A model generated the notes under the pieces. It saw only the letters and a list, made by a program, of their open reading frames with translations. It was not told the origin of the DNA and searched no databases. Made by a program: the position numbers and the translations under genes. A DNA stretch of 64,000 nucleotides from assembly GCF_030332225.1 (NCBI RefSeq), contig NZ_JAOWIF010000035.1, positions 62,001 to 126,000 on the forward strand, given 5' to 3'. This document shows positions 38,032 to 48,803 of the stretch, in pieces; the stretch's first letter is position 1, and each line of letters begins with the position of its first letter. Source of the stretch: Citrobacter sp. Cu233 (GTDB lineage Bacteria > Pseudomonadota > Gammaproteobacteria > Enterobacterales > Enterobacteriaceae).

Positions 38032-38771
38032 CTGGGCTGGAAATCCGGTCCGATGACATCAATCGCATCGGTACAGATGCAGTCTACTCCCCAGCGTAGC
38101 AGTTCTGCCGCGCGCTGGGGTCGGTTGACGGTATACACCAGAATCCGCAGCCCCGCATCGCGCAACGCATCCACACGCGCCTCATCCAGCAGCTTATGAT
38201 TAAGATGAATAGAGACACAGCCCAACCGGGTGGTGAGCTCTCGCCAGTCATCACGCCACTCATCTAGCAGCAAACCACGCGGCAGCTCAGGCACCGCCTG
38301 CTGCGCCGCTTCAAGCGCATCAATTTCAAAAGATGACAGCAGCGGTGGCGTCATTCCCGACCACAGTTCACGCGCGGCCAGTGCCACGACTTTCCCGGTG
38401 AGCGTTCCGGTTCCCGTGGTCGGTTTGATCTCAATATTCGCCATCATGCCATGCTGGCGGCAGCGCTCTGCCACCTGGGAGAGCAGCGGCAATGGCTCGC
38501 CTTTAAACTCACCGCTAAACCAGCCGCCGGCATCAACACGCAGAAGATCCTGCCAGTTCAGTTCGCCCGCAACGCCCCAGCCGTTGCTGGTACGTTCCAG
38601 ATTGTCGTCATGCAGCAGAAAGATCTCACCGTCTTTCGACAATTTGGCATCGAATTCAATCATGGTGTGCCCGTATCGCGCCCCCATGTCAATCGCCGCC
38701 AGGGTATTTTCCGGAGCCAACTTACCGCCACCACGATGGGCGACAATATGGGGATAAGGCCAGTTACTCAT
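38028..38771 (-). CDS. ugpQ: Glycerophosphodiester phosphodiesterase UgpQ
   Basis: 247 residues, E. coli length; GDPD family TIM barrel. The catalytic motif [16 protein letters not shown] opens the protein, with metal-binding [23 protein letters not shown] (the E-x-D pair and His-Asp-Asp) near 39-62. It is cytosolic and splits glycerophosphodiesters imported by the Ugp transporter into glycerol-3-phosphate and an alcohol. Last gene of ugpBAECQ; ATGA overlap with ugpC. Confidence 0.98.
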   Translation of the reverse strand: MSNWPYPHIVAHRGGGKLAPENTLAAIDMGARYGHTMIEFDAKLSKDGEIFLLHDDNLERTSNGWGVAGELNWQDLLRVDAGGWFSGEFKGEPLPLLSQVAERCRQHGMMANIEIKPTTGTGTLTGKVVALAARELWSGMTPPLLSSFEIDALEAAQQAVPELPRGLLLDEWRDDWRELTTRLGCVSIHLNHKLLDEARVDALRDAGLRILVYTVNRPQRAAELLRWGVDCICTDAIDVIGPDFQPS

Positions 38772-39838
38772 ACGCGTTGTCCTGTTTCGCCATCAAAGAG
38801 ATGCAAATGATTGTCTGGCAGATGCAACCATAGCGTGCTGCCTGCCGTCGGGCGATGCTGATGCGCCAGTCGCACCACCAGCTTTTGCTCACCCCAACGT
38901 CCGTGTGCCAGGTTATCTGCGCCCAGCATTTCCAGCGTATCTAACACCAGCGGCACACCGCCTTCGGCCTGCGAGCTTAGCGCAATATGCTCCGGGCGGA
39001 TACCCAGCGTCATGTTACGCCCAATGAAGCGAGAATAATCCTTACCGAGGGGCAATGACATGCCGCTCTCCAGCTCAAAATGGCTGCCTGTGGCGCTGAT
39101 GTGCCCATCAAGTAAGTTCATGGCCGGACTGCCGATAAAGCTCGCCACAAAGCGACTGGCGGGTTTTTCGTAGACTTCCACTGGCGTGCCAATCTGTTCA
39201 GCAATGCCCTTGTTCATCACCAGCACACGCTGGGCCAGCGTCATCGCCTCAACCTGATCGTGGGTGACGTACAACGAGGTGGTTTTCAGTCGGCGATGCA
39301 GATGTTGTAACTCAAGACGCATCTGCACACGCAGCTTTGCATCAAGGTTTGAAAGCGGTTCATCGAACAGGAAAACCGCCGGATCACGGACAATCGCCCG
39401 CCCCATCGCCACACGCTGACGTTGGCCGCCAGAAAGTTCACGCGGACGGCGTTTGAGCAGTTCGCCCAGTTCAAGAATACGCGCCGCCTCTTTCACCCGC
39501 TCGGCAATATGCTCCTTGCCCATTCCCCGAATCTTCAGTCCCCAGGCCATGTTTTCTTCCACGCTCATATGCGGGTAGAGTGCATAGTTCTGGAACACCA
39601 TCGCAATACCACGATCTTTCGGTTCCATTTCGGTGACACGCTTATTATCAATCCAGATATCGCCGCCGCTCACCCGCTCCAGACCGGCGACCATTCGCAG
39701 CAGTGTAGACTTACCGCAACCGGATGGGCCTACCATCACAATGAATTCCCCGTCCGCGACGTCCAGCGTCAGTGGTTTAATCACCTGGGTTTTGCCGTCC
39801 CAGCTTTTGGTTACTGCCTGTAGTTTTAAACCAGCCAT
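38768..39838 (-). CDS. ugpC: sn-glycerol-3-phosphate ABC transporter ATPase UgpC
   Basis: 356 residues, E. coli length; MalK-like ATPase. Walker [10 protein letters not shown] near 37-45, signature [14 protein letters not shown] near 134-147 and Walker [14 protein letters not shown] near 155-167. A C-terminal OB-fold regulatory domain (about 235-356) contains LGIRPEHI. It powers the UgpAE permease; in the family it can substitute for MalK. Two bases separate it from ugpE. Confidence 0.98.
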   Translation of the reverse strand: MAGLKLQAVTKSWDGKTQVIKPLTLDVADGEFIVMVGPSGCGKSTLLRMVAGLERVSGGDIWIDNKRVTEMEPKDRGIAMVFQNYALYPHMSVEENMAWGLKIRGMGKEHIAERVKEAARILELGELLKRRPRELSGGQRQRVAMGRAIVRDPAVFLFDEPLSNLDAKLRVQMRLELQHLHRRLKTTSLYVTHDQVEAMTLAQRVLVMNKGIAEQIGTPVEVYEKPASRFVASFIGSPAMNLLDGHISATGSHFELESGMSLPLGKDYSRFIGRNMTLGIRPEHIALSSQAEGGVPLVLDTLEMLGADNLAHGRWGEQKLVVRLAHQHRPTAGSTLWLHLPDNHLHLFDGETGQRV

Positions 39839-39840
39839 TT

Positions 39841-40686
39841 TTATTTCTCACTATCGACCAGGCCGCGTACGAAGGCACGCTGCATGGCTAACACGATGAT
39901 TACCGGAGGGATGAGCGTCAGCAGCATGGCTGCCATCACCTGGTTCCATTGGGTAGTGCCTTCGCCGGTAGCAATCATGCCTTTGATGCCTGCTACGGCG
40001 GTGCCCAGGTTAACGTCGGTAATAATTAACAACGGCCACAGATATTGGTTCCAGCCGTAGATGAAAGTGATCACGAACAGTGCCGCCAGATTGGTTTTCG
40101 ACAGCGGCAGCACGATATCGCGGAAAAAACGCATCGGCGACGCACCGTCAATACGCGCCGCTTCAACCAGTTCATCTGGTAGCGTCATAAAGAACTGACG
40201 GAACAGGAATGTCGCGGTAGCCGATGCCATGAGCGGCAACGTCAGACCCGCATAACTGTCGAGCATCTTCAGGTTGGCGATAACCTCCACCGTCGGGAAG
40301 ATACGCACCTCCACCGGCAGCATCAGGGTGATAAAAATCATCCAGAAGAACAGGTTACGCAGAGGAAAGCGAAACCAGACAATGGCAAACGCGGACAGCA
40401 TAGAGACGGTGATTTTTCCCACCGTAATACTGAATGCCATGATGAAACTGTTGAGCATCATCAGCCAGAACGGTGCGCTATTCACCCCCACACCATTGAC
40501 CCAGATGTATTTCATGTTTTCCAGCAGTTGTGTGCCGGGTACCAGCGTCATCGGCGTTTCAAACACCGCTTTGTTATCCAGCGTCGCCGCAACAAACGCG
40601 ACGTACAGCGGAAACAAGATCACCATGATCCCCAGAATCAACATGGTATGGCTGAATATTGTCAGCCCGCGACGATTCTCAATCAT
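39841..40686 (-). CDS. ugpE: sn-glycerol-3-phosphate ABC transporter permease UgpE
   Basis: 281 residues with six transmembrane helices, starting after a short cytosolic tail ([16 protein letters not shown]). The EAA loop [20 protein letters not shown] lies near 188-207, the docking site for UgpC. It forms the inner-membrane channel with UgpA. The start overlaps ugpA by four bases (ATGA). Confidence 0.97.
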   Translation of the reverse strand: MIENRRGLTIFSHTMLILGIMVILFPLYVAFVAATLDNKAVFETPMTLVPGTQLLENMKYIWVNGVGVNSAPFWLMMLNSFIMAFSITVGKITVSMLSAFAIVWFRFPLRNLFFWMIFITLMLPVEVRIFPTVEVIANLKMLDSYAGLTLPLMASATATFLFRQFFMTLPDELVEAARIDGASPMRFFRDIVLPLSKTNLAALFVITFIYGWNQYLWPLLIITDVNLGTAVAGIKGMIATGEGTTQWNQVMAAMLLTLIPPVIIVLAMQRAFVRGLVDSEK

Positions 40687-41570
40687 TGGTAACGCACCTT
40701 ACTTTCCACATAGCGGAACTGCACCACCGTCAAAATAATGACGAGGAACATCAGCACTACCGACTGCGCGGCTGATGCGGAGAGATCCAGTCCGACAAAA
40801 CCTTCACGATAGATTTTATAAATTAGCGTGGTGGTAGCCTGCACCGGCCCGCCCGCTGTCGCAGCATCGATCACCGGGAAGGTGTCAAAGAAGGCGTAAA
40901 CCAGGTTCACCACCAGCAGAAAAAAGCTCACCGGTGCAATTAGCGGTAGCGCCAGCTTAAAGAAGCGGCGAATCGGCCCTGCGCCATCAATTGCAGCCGC
41001 TTCGATCAGTGAACGCGGGATCGACTGCAGTGCGGCAAAGAAAAACAGGAAGTTGTAACTAATCTGCTTCCAGACCGATGCAAACACCACCAGAAACATC
41101 GCCTGACCGCTGTTTTGCGCATGGTTCCAGTCATAGCCAAATTCAGCGAGAAAATGGGTAATCAGCCCACGTCCTGGGTTGAACAGAAAGATCCACAGCA
41201 CGGCAGCAACCGCGGGCGCAACGGCGTAGGGCAACAGCATCAGCGTTTGATAAAAACGGCTTCCGCGTACCACGTAATTCACCAACGCGGCAAAAAATAA
41301 CGACACCAACAGGCCGCTTACCGTAACCAACGCGCTGAACTTGATAGTGGTCCAGAACGAATCAAGGTAGTACGGATCATGGAACAGCGCGACGAAGTTA
41401 TCCAGCCCGACAAACTGGCTGGAAAGACCAAAGGGATCAACGCTTTGCAGTGAGTACCACAGCGCTTCACCGGCAGGCCAGATAAAGAAAATAACGGTGA
41501 TGACCAACTGCGGGGCAACCAGTAGATAGGGAAGCCAACGCGAGCGGAACACCGGACGGGATGAGGACAT
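40683..41570 (-). CDS. ugpA: sn-glycerol-3-phosphate ABC transporter permease UgpA
   Basis: 295 residues from [12 protein letters not shown], matching E. coli; an in-frame ATG 13 codons upstream is less likely because it lies at the edge of the preceding REP. Six transmembrane helices, with the EAA loop [20 protein letters not shown] near 205-224. It pairs with UgpE. It follows ugpB by 112 bp, a gap filled by two REPs. Confidence 0.97.
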   Translation of the reverse strand: MSSSRPVFRSRWLPYLLVAPQLVITVIFFIWPAGEALWYSLQSVDPFGLSSQFVGLDNFVALFHDPYYLDSFWTTIKFSALVTVSGLLVSLFFAALVNYVVRGSRFYQTLMLLPYAVAPAVAAVLWIFLFNPGRGLITHFLAEFGYDWNHAQNSGQAMFLVVFASVWKQISYNFLFFFAALQSIPRSLIEAAAIDGAGPIRRFFKLALPLIAPVSFFLLVVNLVYAFFDTFPVIDAATAGGPVQATTTLIYKIYREGFVGLDLSASAAQSVVLMFLVIILTVVQFRYVESKVRYQ

Positions 41571-41591
41571 GTCGTTTTTTTTCCTGGAAGG

Positions 41592-41676
41592 TGCCGGATG
41601 GCGGTGCAAGCACCTTATCCGGCCTACAAACTACGCATAGTTGTAGGCCGGGTAAGGCAAAGCCGCCACCCGGCAT
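41592..41676. repeat. BIME between ugpB and ugpA
   Basis: Two opposing REPs: GTGCCGGATGGCGG ... CTTATCCGGCCTAC (41591-41626) and GTAGGCCGGGTAAGGC ... GCCACCCGGCA (about 41643-41676). Placed between the binding-protein gene and the permease genes, they could allow more UgpB than permease to be made, as known for malE-malF. Confidence 0.85.
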
Positions 41677-41682
41677 TTCACA

Positions 41683-42999
41683 TTACGATTTCGTCGATTG
41701 CTCAAAGCGGCGCAGTAACTGGTTGCCACGTTCAACGGCAGCATCCAGCGCCTGTTGCGGGGTTTTCTTCCCGGTCCATACACTTTCCAGCTCTTCATCC
41801 ACGATGGTACGGATCTGCGGCATATTGCCCAGGCGCAGCCCTTTAGTGAACGGCAACGGCGGCTTGTTCAGCATCTGACGGGTGGCGATATCCGCGCCTG
41901 GGTTCTTATCATAGAAACCCTGCTCACGGGTCAGATCGTAGGCGGCGGTAGTGATGGGCAAATAACCTGTTTTCTGATGCCATTCAGCAGCAATTTCAGG
42001 TTTCGCCAGGAAGTTGAGGAACTCCGCGACGCCCTGGTAGGTTGCTTTGTCTTTACCCTGCATCACCCACAGACTGGCCCCACCGATAATCGCGTTCTGC
42101 GGCGCGCCCTTCACATCGGCATCGTACGGCATCATGCCGACGCCATAGTTGAATTTCGCGTAGTGGCGGATGTCAGCCAGGGAGCCAGAAGACGCGGTGG
42201 TAATCGCACAATCACCGTTATAGAACTTCTCGGTGGATTCATCTTTACGCCCGAAGTAGCTGAAATCGCCCTTTTTATTCAGCGCTTCCAGCAGGGCGAT
42301 ATGTTTCACCTGCTCCGGCTTGTTGAACTCCAGTACTGCATCAGTACCGTCAAAACCGTTATTTTTAGTCGCGACCGGTAATCCGTTCCAGGCGCTGAAG
42401 TTTTCAATCTGGATCCAGCCCTGCCAGCCGCTGGCATACCCGCACTTCATACCTGCGGCTTTCAGCTTCGCGGTGTATTCCGCCAGATCCTGCCAGGTTT
42501 TCGGCGGTTGCTCAGGATCTAAACCGGCTTTTTTGAAAGCGTCTTTGTTGTAGTACAGCACCGGGGTGGAACTGTTAAACGGCTGAGAGAGCAAGTGTCC
42601 GGTTTTAGAGTCGGTGTAATAACCTGAAACCGTCGGCACGAACTGAGATTCATCGAAGTTAATCCCGGCCTCTTTAAACACTTCGTAGACCGGTTTAATG
42701 GCTTTGGAGGCCATCATCGTTGCGGTACCGACTTCATAGACCTGCAGCAGCGCAGGTGCGTTGCCAGTACGGAAGGCGGCAATACCTGCGCTCAGACTCT
42801 GCTCATAGTTGCCTTTGTACTGCGGAACAATTTTGTAGTCAGGATGAGCCTCATTAAAACGTTGCGCCAGTGAATCAACTTCTTTACCCAGTTCACCTTC
42901 CATTGAATGCCAGAACGGAATGGAGGTAACTGCCAGTGCCGGACCTGCAAATGCCAGGCTAAGTGCCAGTCCTAAAGCTGTATGTCGTAACGATATCAT
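41683..42999 (-). CDS. ugpB: sn-glycerol-3-phosphate-binding periplasmic protein UgpB
   Basis: 438 residues, as in E. coli. The signal peptide [19 protein letters not shown] ends at ALA before VTSIPFWHS. Extracellular solute-binding protein family 1, with [19 protein letters not shown] near the mature N-terminus and [11 protein letters not shown] near 345. It captures glycerol-3-phosphate and glycerophosphodiesters in the periplasm for UgpAEC. First gene of ugpBAECQ; a Pho box upstream suggests phosphate control. Confidence 0.98.
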   Translation of the reverse strand: MISLRHTALGLALSLAFAGPALAVTSIPFWHSMEGELGKEVDSLAQRFNEAHPDYKIVPQYKGNYEQSLSAGIAAFRTGNAPALLQVYEVGTATMMASKAIKPVYEVFKEAGINFDESQFVPTVSGYYTDSKTGHLLSQPFNSSTPVLYYNKDAFKKAGLDPEQPPKTWQDLAEYTAKLKAAGMKCGYASGWQGWIQIENFSAWNGLPVATKNNGFDGTDAVLEFNKPEQVKHIALLEALNKKGDFSYFGRKDESTEKFYNGDCAITTASSGSLADIRHYAKFNYGVGMMPYDADVKGAPQNAIIGGASLWVMQGKDKATYQGVAEFLNFLAKPEIAAEWHQKTGYLPITTAAYDLTREQGFYDKNPGADIATRQMLNKPPLPFTKGLRLGNMPQIRTIVDEELESVWTGKKTPQQALDAAVERGNQLLRRFEQSTKS

Positions 43000-43118
43000 C
43001 GGTTATCTCTCTTGTTGTGCCGGATGCGCGATATCACGCGTTTTATGCTCGCGGGGGTAACATGACATGCTCGAATGACAGAAAAATAACTTTTTTATTA
43101 CAAAAAAAAGATAGTAAG

Positions 43119-43136
43119 GCGACAAACAGATGGCAA
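43119..43136 (-). promoter_or_regulatory. Candidate Pho box upstream of ugpB
   Basis: On the minus strand, two CTGTCAT-like heptamers TTGCCAT and TTGTCGC are spaced 11 bp, as required for PhoB. The flanking CCTTACTATC and the AT-rich tract after it resemble the E. coli ugpB promoter. ugp is a known Pho regulon member. Confidence 0.55.
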
Positions 43137-43261
43137 GGCGGTGAAGGTTACGAGAAAGGAAAGTGGGCGTTGGTGCACAACAAAGTCAGGTAACGCCAAC
43201 AGAAGCAGTTTTACCGCACACGGTAGATATTGTGTCTACAGGCAACTGGCAGAGGCCGATT

Positions 43262-43630
43262 TCATCCACGCAGACGACGCGCAATCTGCTCTAACATAAG
43301 TTGCCCCGCAGCCGCATCAACAGTCATGGCGACAAAATCAGGATTTGCAGATAATGCGATCCCATTACGTTTTAAAAACAGCAACGTAATAAATAACGCA
43401 GTACGTTTGTTACCATCATTAAAGATATGTCCCCGGGAAATAGCCAGCAAATGCATTGCTGCCAGCAGCCACACGTCAGTCACACCTTCATATTCAATTT
43501 GATTTAATACCCGATACATCAGTGCTTCTGCACGCCCAGGATCTGGCATTCCCGCAACACCAGGCGTGACACTTAACAACTTCTCATGAAAACGGATTAT
43601 CTCTTCCGCTGAGATAAACTGAAGCGTCAT
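43262..43630 (-). CDS. doc: Doc-family toxin (Fic fold)
   Basis: 122 residues. The Fic/Doc active-site motif HIFNDGNKRTA starts at His68 and has all catalytic and phosphate-binding residues (His, Asp/Asn, Gly-Asn-Lys-Arg). P1 Doc phosphorylates EF-Tu and stops translation, and this protein has the same short all-helical layout. The start overlaps the antitoxin gene by four bases (ATGA). The pair is absent from this position in E. coli K-12; from memory a phd-doc pair occurs near here in Salmonella. All key residues are intact, so it is expected to be active when freed from Phd. Confidence 0.92.
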   Translation of the reverse strand: MTLQFISAEEIIRFHEKLLSVTPGVAGMPDPGRAEALMYRVLNQIEYEGVTDVWLLAAMHLLAISRGHIFNDGNKRTALFITLLFLKRNGIALSANPDFVAMTVDAAAGQLMLEQIARRLRG

Positions 43631-43848
43631 TTATCCGCCAGCTCCCTGATTTCATTACCATGTACCCTCATGATGTCGGCAAATTCATCATCGAGTCTGG
43701 CAGACTGATAACGTTCAAACTCTTCCGCACTGATGATGACCGCAGACTTATGACCACGGCGTGTAATGGTGACTGGAACCCCGCTAACAGCAGTTTCCAG
43801 GACTTCGGCCAGATTCTGTCGAGCTTCGCTATAGTTAACCGTACGCAT
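43627..43848 (-). CDS. phd: Phd/YefM-family antitoxin
   Basis: 73 residues, the same length as P1 Phd. The N-terminal DNA-binding domain (about 1-50) has the family pattern VNYSEARQNLAEVLETAVSG ... VTITRRGHKSAVIISAEEFERY. The C-terminal helix (about 52-73) would fold over the Doc active site. It lies upstream of doc with a four-base overlap, the usual antitoxin-first order. Three TGTACA palindromes immediately before the start are the probable autoregulatory operator. Confidence 0.92.
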   Translation of the reverse strand: MRTVNYSEARQNLAEVLETAVSGVPVTITRRGHKSAVIISAEEFERYQSARLDDEFADIMRVHGNEIRELADK

Positions 43849-43864
43849 AGAACGTCCCTTATGT

Positions 43865-43896
43865 TGTACAACTTAATTGTACAATCAATATGTACA
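43865..43896 (-). promoter_or_regulatory. Three TGTACA palindromes spaced 13 bp: probable Phd operator
   Basis: TGTACA begins at 43865, 43878 and 43891, each exactly 13 bp from the next. The first two are part of a longer dyad, TTGTACA ... TGTACAA. They lie 17-48 bp before the phd start, overlapping the likely promoter. Confidence 0.7.
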
Positions 43897-43925
43897 AAAA
43901 AGGAGCCATTTCGGCTCCTTTTCTG
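43895..43925 (-). terminator. Terminator of the liv operon
   Basis: On the minus strand AAAAGGAGCC-GAAAT-GGCTCCTTTTTT: a 6-7 bp GC stem followed by T residues, 12 bp after the livF stop. The third TGTACA of the phd operator touches its far end. Confidence 0.85.
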
Positions 43926-43936
43926 AAGAAGGGAAT

Positions 43937-44650
43937 TTACCCGCCCAGATAAGCGCTGCGCACCGCTTCGTTCGCCAGCAATGCATCACCGGTATCTTCC
44001 AACACCACGTGACCGTTTTCCAGCACGTAGCCACGGTCAGCGAGTTTCAGTGCCTGGTTGGCGTTTTGTTCGACGAGGAAAATCGTCATCCCCTGCTCGC
44101 GCAATTGCTCAATGGTGTTAAAGATCTGCTGGATAATGATCGGTGCCAGCCCCAGAGACGGCTCATCAAGCAGCAACAAACGCGGCTGGCTCATCAAAGC
44201 CCGGCCAATCGCCAGCATCTGCTGCTCACCACCAGACATGGTTCCCGCACGCTGGATACGACGCTCATGCAGACGTGGGAACAGGTCGTATACCCATTGG
44301 ATACGCTCCTGAAACTGGTCACGCTCGGCAAAAAAGCCCCCCATCGCCAGGTTCTCTTCTACCGTCATACGGGAAAATACGCGACGCCCTTCCGGGACAA
44401 TCGCCACCGCTTCACGCATGATTTTTGCCGTCTGCCAGTCGGTAATATCTTTACCATCAAAGACAATACGCCCACTTGTTGCCCGAGGATCGCCGCACAG
44501 CGTTCCGAGTAGCGTGGTTTTCCCCGCACCGTTGGCACCGATAAGCGTCACGATTTCACCCTGATTGATGTACAAGCTGACATCGTGCAGTGCCTGGATC
44601 TTGCCGTAGTGGGCGTTGACGTTGTCAAAAGACAACATGACTTTTTCCAT
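43937..44650 (-). CDS. livF: Branched-chain amino acid ABC transporter ATPase LivF
   Basis: 237 residues from MEKVMLSFDNV, the E. coli start. Walker A GANGAGKTT near 36-44, signature TMSGGEQQMLAIGRAL near 135-150, Walker B LLLLDEPSLGLAP. With LivG it forms the ATPase dimer for the LivHM permease. Last gene of livKHMGF, 17 bp after livG. Confidence 0.97.
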   Translation of the reverse strand: MEKVMLSFDNVNAHYGKIQALHDVSLYINQGEIVTLIGANGAGKTTLLGTLCGDPRATSGRIVFDGKDITDWQTAKIMREAVAIVPEGRRVFSRMTVEENLAMGGFFAERDQFQERIQWVYDLFPRLHERRIQRAGTMSGGEQQMLAIGRALMSQPRLLLLDEPSLGLAPIIIQQIFNTIEQLREQGMTIFLVEQNANQALKLADRGYVLENGHVVLEDTGDALLANEAVRSAYLGG

Positions 44651-44667
44651 CTTATGCCTCACCACCA

Positions 44668-45435
44668 TTATGCTTCACCTAAATAGGCGCGGATCACGTC
44701 CGGGTTGTTACGAATCTGCTCCGGTGTCCCGTTCGCCAGCGGCGTCCCCTGGTTCACCACGTAAATACGGTCTGAAATGCCCATCACCAGCTTCATGTCG
44801 TGTTCAATCAGCAAAATGGTGGTGTTGTGATGGTTGCGCAGTTCGGCAATCAGCTCATCCAGCTCTTTGGTTTCTTTCGGGTTAAGACCCGCAGCAGGTT
44901 CATCGAGCATCAGAATTTCCGGCTGAGTGACCATGCAACGGATAATCTCAAGACGGCGCTGGTCACCATAGGCCAGGTTGCTCGCCTGCCGGTTAGCATG
45001 CTGCAGCAGACCGATACGATCAAGCCAGGTGGCAGCGCGGTCCAGCGCTTCATCCTGCGCGCGGCGAAAAGCCGGGGTTTTTAGCAGCCCGGAGAAAACC
45101 CCTGCTTTCAGTTGCTGATGCTGCGCCACCAGCAGGTTTTCAATCACTGTCATTTCGCGAAACAGACGCACATGCTGGAAGGTACGCACCACGCCCATAC
45201 GCGCAATTTGCTGGCCCGGCAGCCCTTCAAGGTGCTGGTCGCGCAACTTTATCGTCCCACCGGTCGGCTTATAAAACCCGGTCAGGCAGTTGAAGACCGT
45301 GGTTTTCCCCGCGCCGTTCGGGCCAATCAGAGAGACAATCTCTTTTTTATGCAAATCCAAAGACACATTGTTGACTGCCAGCAGGCCGCCAAAACGCATC
45401 ATCAGGCCGCTAACCGATAATAATGGCTGACTCAT
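44668..45435 (-). CDS. livG: Branched-chain amino acid ABC transporter ATPase LivG
   Basis: 255 residues, E. coli length. Walker [10 protein letters not shown] near 38-46, signature [16 protein letters not shown] near 150, Walker [14 protein letters not shown]. The signature has YGDQ instead of SGGQ, which is normal for LivG-type ATPases. Four-base overlap with livM (ATGA). Confidence 0.98.
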   Translation of the reverse strand: MSQPLLSVSGLMMRFGGLLAVNNVSLDLHKKEIVSLIGPNGAGKTTVFNCLTGFYKPTGGTIKLRDQHLEGLPGQQIARMGVVRTFQHVRLFREMTVIENLLVAQHQQLKAGVFSGLLKTPAFRRAQDEALDRAATWLDRIGLLQHANRQASNLAYGDQRRLEIIRCMVTQPEILMLDEPAAGLNPKETKELDELIAELRNHHNTTILLIEHDMKLVMGISDRIYVVNQGTPLANGTPEQIRNNPDVIRAYLGEA

Positions 45436-46709
45436 GCCTGCTCTCCTTTTGCTTCCCCGTTTTTCAGCTTCAACTGTGGACGGGTCATCGGCAGCAAGCC
45501 CTGCGGACGCCAGATCATCATCAGCACCATCAAACCACCCAGCATTAACATGCTGTATTCATTGAAATCACGCATCAGTTCACGTGAGACCACCAGCAGG
45601 ATGGCCGCCAGGATCACCGCAAACTGCGATCCCATCCCCCCCAGCACGACAATCGCCAGCACAAAGGCCGACTCGGCAAAGGTGAAAGATTCCGGACTGA
45701 CAAAACCCTGGCGCGCGGCAAACAGCGTTCCGGCAAAACCGGCAAACGCAGCGCTGATGGTAAAGGCAGTCAGCTTGATGCGCGTAGGGTTTAAGCCCAG
45801 TGAACGACAGGCAATTTCATCTTCACGCAGCGCTTCCCATGCACGGCCCAGCGGCATACGCAACAGGCGGTTGATGACAAACAGCGAGAAGACCACCAGC
45901 AGCAGTGCCACCAGGTAGAGGAAAATCACACGGTCAGAGGGATCGTATTTCACACCAAAGAAGTTGCTGAAGGTATCCCAGCCGCCTTCACGGGCGCTAC
46001 GGCTGAATTCCAGACCGAAAAAGGTGGGTTTAGGGATCTGGCTGATACCGTTCGGGCCACCGGTGACTTCAGTATTATTGAGCAACAGGATGCGCACAAT
46101 TTCGCCAAAGCCTAAGGTCACTATTGCCAGGTAGTCGCCGCGCAGACGCAGAACCGGGAAGCCAAGCAGGAAACCTGCCGCCGCCGATACCAGTCCCGCC
46201 AGCGGCAAACAGGTCCAGAAACCAAGACCGTAATAGTGGTTCAGCAGCGCAAAGGTATACGCCCCAATGGCATAGAAGCCGCCGTAGCCCAGCACCAGCA
46301 AGCCGGAAAGGCCGACCACCACGTTTAAGCCGAGGCCGAGGATGATATAAATCATCGTCAGCGTAGCGATATCCACCGTGCCGCGCGACACCATAAATGG
46401 CCATGCAACAGCAATGACCAGCAGCGCCACCAGGAACAGCTTCTGTTTAACGGTTGAGCCATCAATCGCCGGCAGAATGAACTTCGGTCCGGAGACGCTC
46501 TTCAGGCTCTTCTGGAAAACCGGACGCAGCAGTTGGAAAAGAAAGACCACGCCAGTACCGATGAACACCCACTGCCAGCGGATATCCGCAGCGGTATCCA
46601 CCACCAGCTTCGTGCCATCCAGTTCCAGTTGAACGCCCATGAAGACGCCCGCCAGGATGAAAAACATGACCGCTGAAAGCAGCGCCATTGCAAAATGCAT
46701 CGGTTTCAT
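45432..46709 (-). CDS. livM: Branched-chain amino acid ABC transporter permease LivM
   Basis: 425 residues, E. coli length. It has N-terminal hydrophobic segments (about 1-110) beyond the permease core typical of LivM, then about eight to ten transmembrane helices, with the motif [20 protein letters not shown] near 305 as the ATPase contact loop. It partners LivH in the inner membrane. Four-base overlaps with livH and livG indicate coupled translation. Confidence 0.97.
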   Translation of the reverse strand: MKPMHFAMALLSAVMFFILAGVFMGVQLELDGTKLVVDTAADIRWQWVFIGTGVVFLFQLLRPVFQKSLKSVSGPKFILPAIDGSTVKQKLFLVALLVIAVAWPFMVSRGTVDIATLTMIYIILGLGLNVVVGLSGLLVLGYGGFYAIGAYTFALLNHYYGLGFWTCLPLAGLVSAAAGFLLGFPVLRLRGDYLAIVTLGFGEIVRILLLNNTEVTGGPNGISQIPKPTFFGLEFSRSAREGGWDTFSNFFGVKYDPSDRVIFLYLVALLLVVFSLFVINRLLRMPLGRAWEALREDEIACRSLGLNPTRIKLTAFTISAAFAGFAGTLFAARQGFVSPESFTFAESAFVLAIVVLGGMGSQFAVILAAILLVVSRELMRDFNEYSMLMLGGLMVLMMIWRPQGLLPMTRPQLKLKNGEAKGEQA

Positions 46710-47632
46710 ACTTTCTCTACCTCCGGGCGACCCAGAATACCGGTCGGCATTACCAGCAGCACCAGAATCAGCAGTGCGAATGACACCACATCTTTGTATT
46801 CCGTACTCAGATAAGCAGAGGAGAGCGCTTCCGCCACGCCCAGAATCAGGCCGCCGATCATCGCCCCAGGAATGCTACCGATACCGCCAAGAACCGCCGC
46901 GGTAAAGGCTTTCATTCCGGCCATAAAGCCAATATAGGGGTTAATTACACCGTAGAACTGTCCAAGCAATACACCTGCTACCGCCGCCATTGCTGCGCCA
47001 ATCACAAAAGTCAGCGCGATCACGCGGTCAGTGTTAATACCGAGCAGGCTGGCCATTTTCAGGTCTTCCGCGCAGGCTCGACAGGCGCGTCCCATACGCG
47101 AATAGCGGATAAACAGCGTCAGCGCCAGCATCGCAAGGAAGGTCACAATCCAGATAACCAACTGCATGGTGGTGATAGACGCAGAGAAGTTTTCACTGCT
47201 GCCGACAGTCCACTGACCGTTAAACAGGCTAGGCAGCGCCACATCGCGTGAGCCTTCCGTCAGACTGACGTAGTTTTGCAGGAAGATAGACATCCCGATG
47301 GCGGAAATCAGCGCAATCAGCCGCTTGGAGCTGCGTACGGGCCGATATGCCACACGTTCAATGCTCCAGCCGTAGGCGCTGGCAATCACAATGGCACCGA
47401 CGAATCCCGCGGCAACCAGCAGCCAGCTGGAATCAATACCCATCATCATTAGCGCAGCAATGATCATAAAGGAGACATAACTGCCGATCATATACACCTC
47501 GCCATGGGCGAAGTTGATCATGCCGATAATGCCGTACACCATCGTGTAGCCAATGGCGATCAGCGCGTAGGTGCTTCCCAGCGTGACGCCGTTAAACATC
47601 TGCTGCAAGAAATAGAGGAACTGCTCGGACAT
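46706..47632 (-). CDS. livH: Branched-chain amino acid ABC transporter permease LivH
   Basis: 308 residues, as in E. coli. About eight transmembrane helices, with family motifs [20 protein letters not shown] near 18-37 and [20 protein letters not shown] near 183, the ATPase contact loop. It makes the channel with LivM. It follows livK by 61 bp that contain a hairpin. Confidence 0.97.
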   Translation of the reverse strand: MSEQFLYFLQQMFNGVTLGSTYALIAIGYTMVYGIIGMINFAHGEVYMIGSYVSFMIIAALMMMGIDSSWLLVAAGFVGAIVIASAYGWSIERVAYRPVRSSKRLIALISAIGMSIFLQNYVSLTEGSRDVALPSLFNGQWTVGSSENFSASITTMQLVIWIVTFLAMLALTLFIRYSRMGRACRACAEDLKMASLLGINTDRVIALTFVIGAAMAAVAGVLLGQFYGVINPYIGFMAGMKAFTAAVLGGIGSIPGAMIGGLILGVAEALSSAYLSTEYKDVVSFALLILVLLVMPTGILGRPEVEKV

Positions 47633-47650
47633 AAGGTAACCTTTTTAAAC

Positions 47651-47671
47651 CCGCCCGTTTTGCACGGGCGG
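47651..47671 (-). promoter_or_regulatory. Intercistronic hairpin between livK and livH
   Basis: CCGCCCG-TTTTGCA-CGGGCGG, a stable stem 23 bp after the livK stop with only a weak T tract. It probably acts as partial terminator or 3' protector so that the binding protein LivK is made in excess over LivHMGF. Confidence 0.6.
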
Positions 47672-47693
47672 TGGGATAACGCGTCTTCAGGTA

Positions 47694-48803
47694 TTACTTC
47701 GCGACAGTCGATGAACCATCCGCGTGCCACTGGAAGACACCAAACTCAAATCCCTTCAAATCGCCTTTTTCGTCCCATTTCAGCGGCCCAATCACGGTAT
47801 CAGCCCCGTGTGCTTTAAGATCTTTCACCAGGTCCAACGGCTCTTTGCTGCCGCTACGATCCATCGCTGTCGCCAGTGACTGAACGGCTGCGTAGGTGAT
47901 CCATACGTAAGGTCCGGTAGGATCTTTCTTGTCAGCGTTGAGCGCATCAACGATAGCTTTGTTAGCCGGGTCCTGGTCATAGCGTTTTGGCATGGTAACC
48001 AACATGCCTTCAGCGGCATCACCGGCAATGTTAGACAGTGAGGCATTTCCCACGCCCTCTGGCCCCATAAACTGCGTCTTCAGGCCAACTGATCGCGCCT
48101 GACGCAGCATTTGCCCCATTTCCGGGTAGTAGCCACCGTAATAAACGAAGTCGATATTTTCTTTTTTCAGGCGGGCGATCAGCGCAGAAAAATCTTTCTC
48201 CCCGGCGGTGATCCCATCAAAGAAGACGATGTTGGCTTTACCTGCTTTCAGGCTGTCCTGCACCGAACGCGCCAGGCCTTCACCGTACTGCTGTTTGTCA
48301 TGAATGATGGCGATACGCTGTGGCTTCACCTTCTCCAGAATGTATTTTGCGGCAGTCGGCCCCTGAGAGGAGTCCAGACCCGCGGTGCGCATGATGTGCG
48401 CATAACCACGCTGCGTCAGTTCCGGGTTAGTCGCTCCCGGAGAAATCATCAGAATGCCTTCGTCTTCGTAAATATCTGATGCCGGTTGAGTCGACGATGA
48501 GCACAGATGTCCTATCACATACTGAATGCCGTCGTTGACGATTTTGTTCGCGACGGCAACGGCCTGTTTTGGATCGCAGGCGTCGTCATATTCCACGGCT
48601 ACCAGCTTGTCGCCTTTGATCCCACCTTTGGCATTGATATCTTTAATCGCCTGACGTGCACCATTAAATTCCATATCGCCCCACTGCGCGACCGGACCTG
48701 ACATCGCGCCAACAACAGCGACCTTGATATCCTCCGCCATGACAGCGTGCGACATTGTCAGTGCTATCACCCCTGCGATGATTGTTTTCGCATTCCGTTT
48801 CAT
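47694..48803 (-). CDS. livK: Leucine-specific periplasmic binding protein LivK
   Basis: 369 residues from MKRNAKTII, the E. coli start. The signal peptide (about 23 residues) is cut at MA before [13 protein letters not shown]. Periplasmic binding protein type 1. [20 protein letters not shown] and [17 protein letters not shown] contain the disulfide Cys pair and ligand-contact residues. It delivers leucine to LivHMGF. First gene of the operon; close paralogue of LivJ encoded 2 kb away. Confidence 0.97.
   Translation of the reverse strand: MKRNAKTIIAGVIALTMSHAVMAEDIKVAVVGAMSGPVAQWGDMEFNGARQAIKDINAKGGIKGDKLVAVEYDDACDPKQAVAVANKIVNDGIQYVIGHLCSSSTQPASDIYEDEGILMISPGATNPELTQRGYAHIMRTAGLDSSQGPTAAKYILEKVKPQRIAIIHDKQQYGEGLARSVQDSLKAGKANIVFFDGITAGEKDFSALIARLKKENIDFVYYGGYYPEMGQMLRQARSVGLKTQFMGPEGVGNASLSNIAGDAAEGMLVTMPKRYDQDPANKAIVDALNADKKDPTGPYVWITYAAVQSLATAMDRSGSKEPLDLVKDLKAHGADTVIGPLKWDEKGDLKGFEFGVFQWHADGSSTVAK

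Noticed and set aside
43864-43884. TTGTACA...TGTACAA dyad as a rho-independent terminator of livF
   Set aside because: It is AT-rich with a weak stem, and a better GC-rich terminator with a T tract lies at 43895-43925. The regular repeats fit an operator better.
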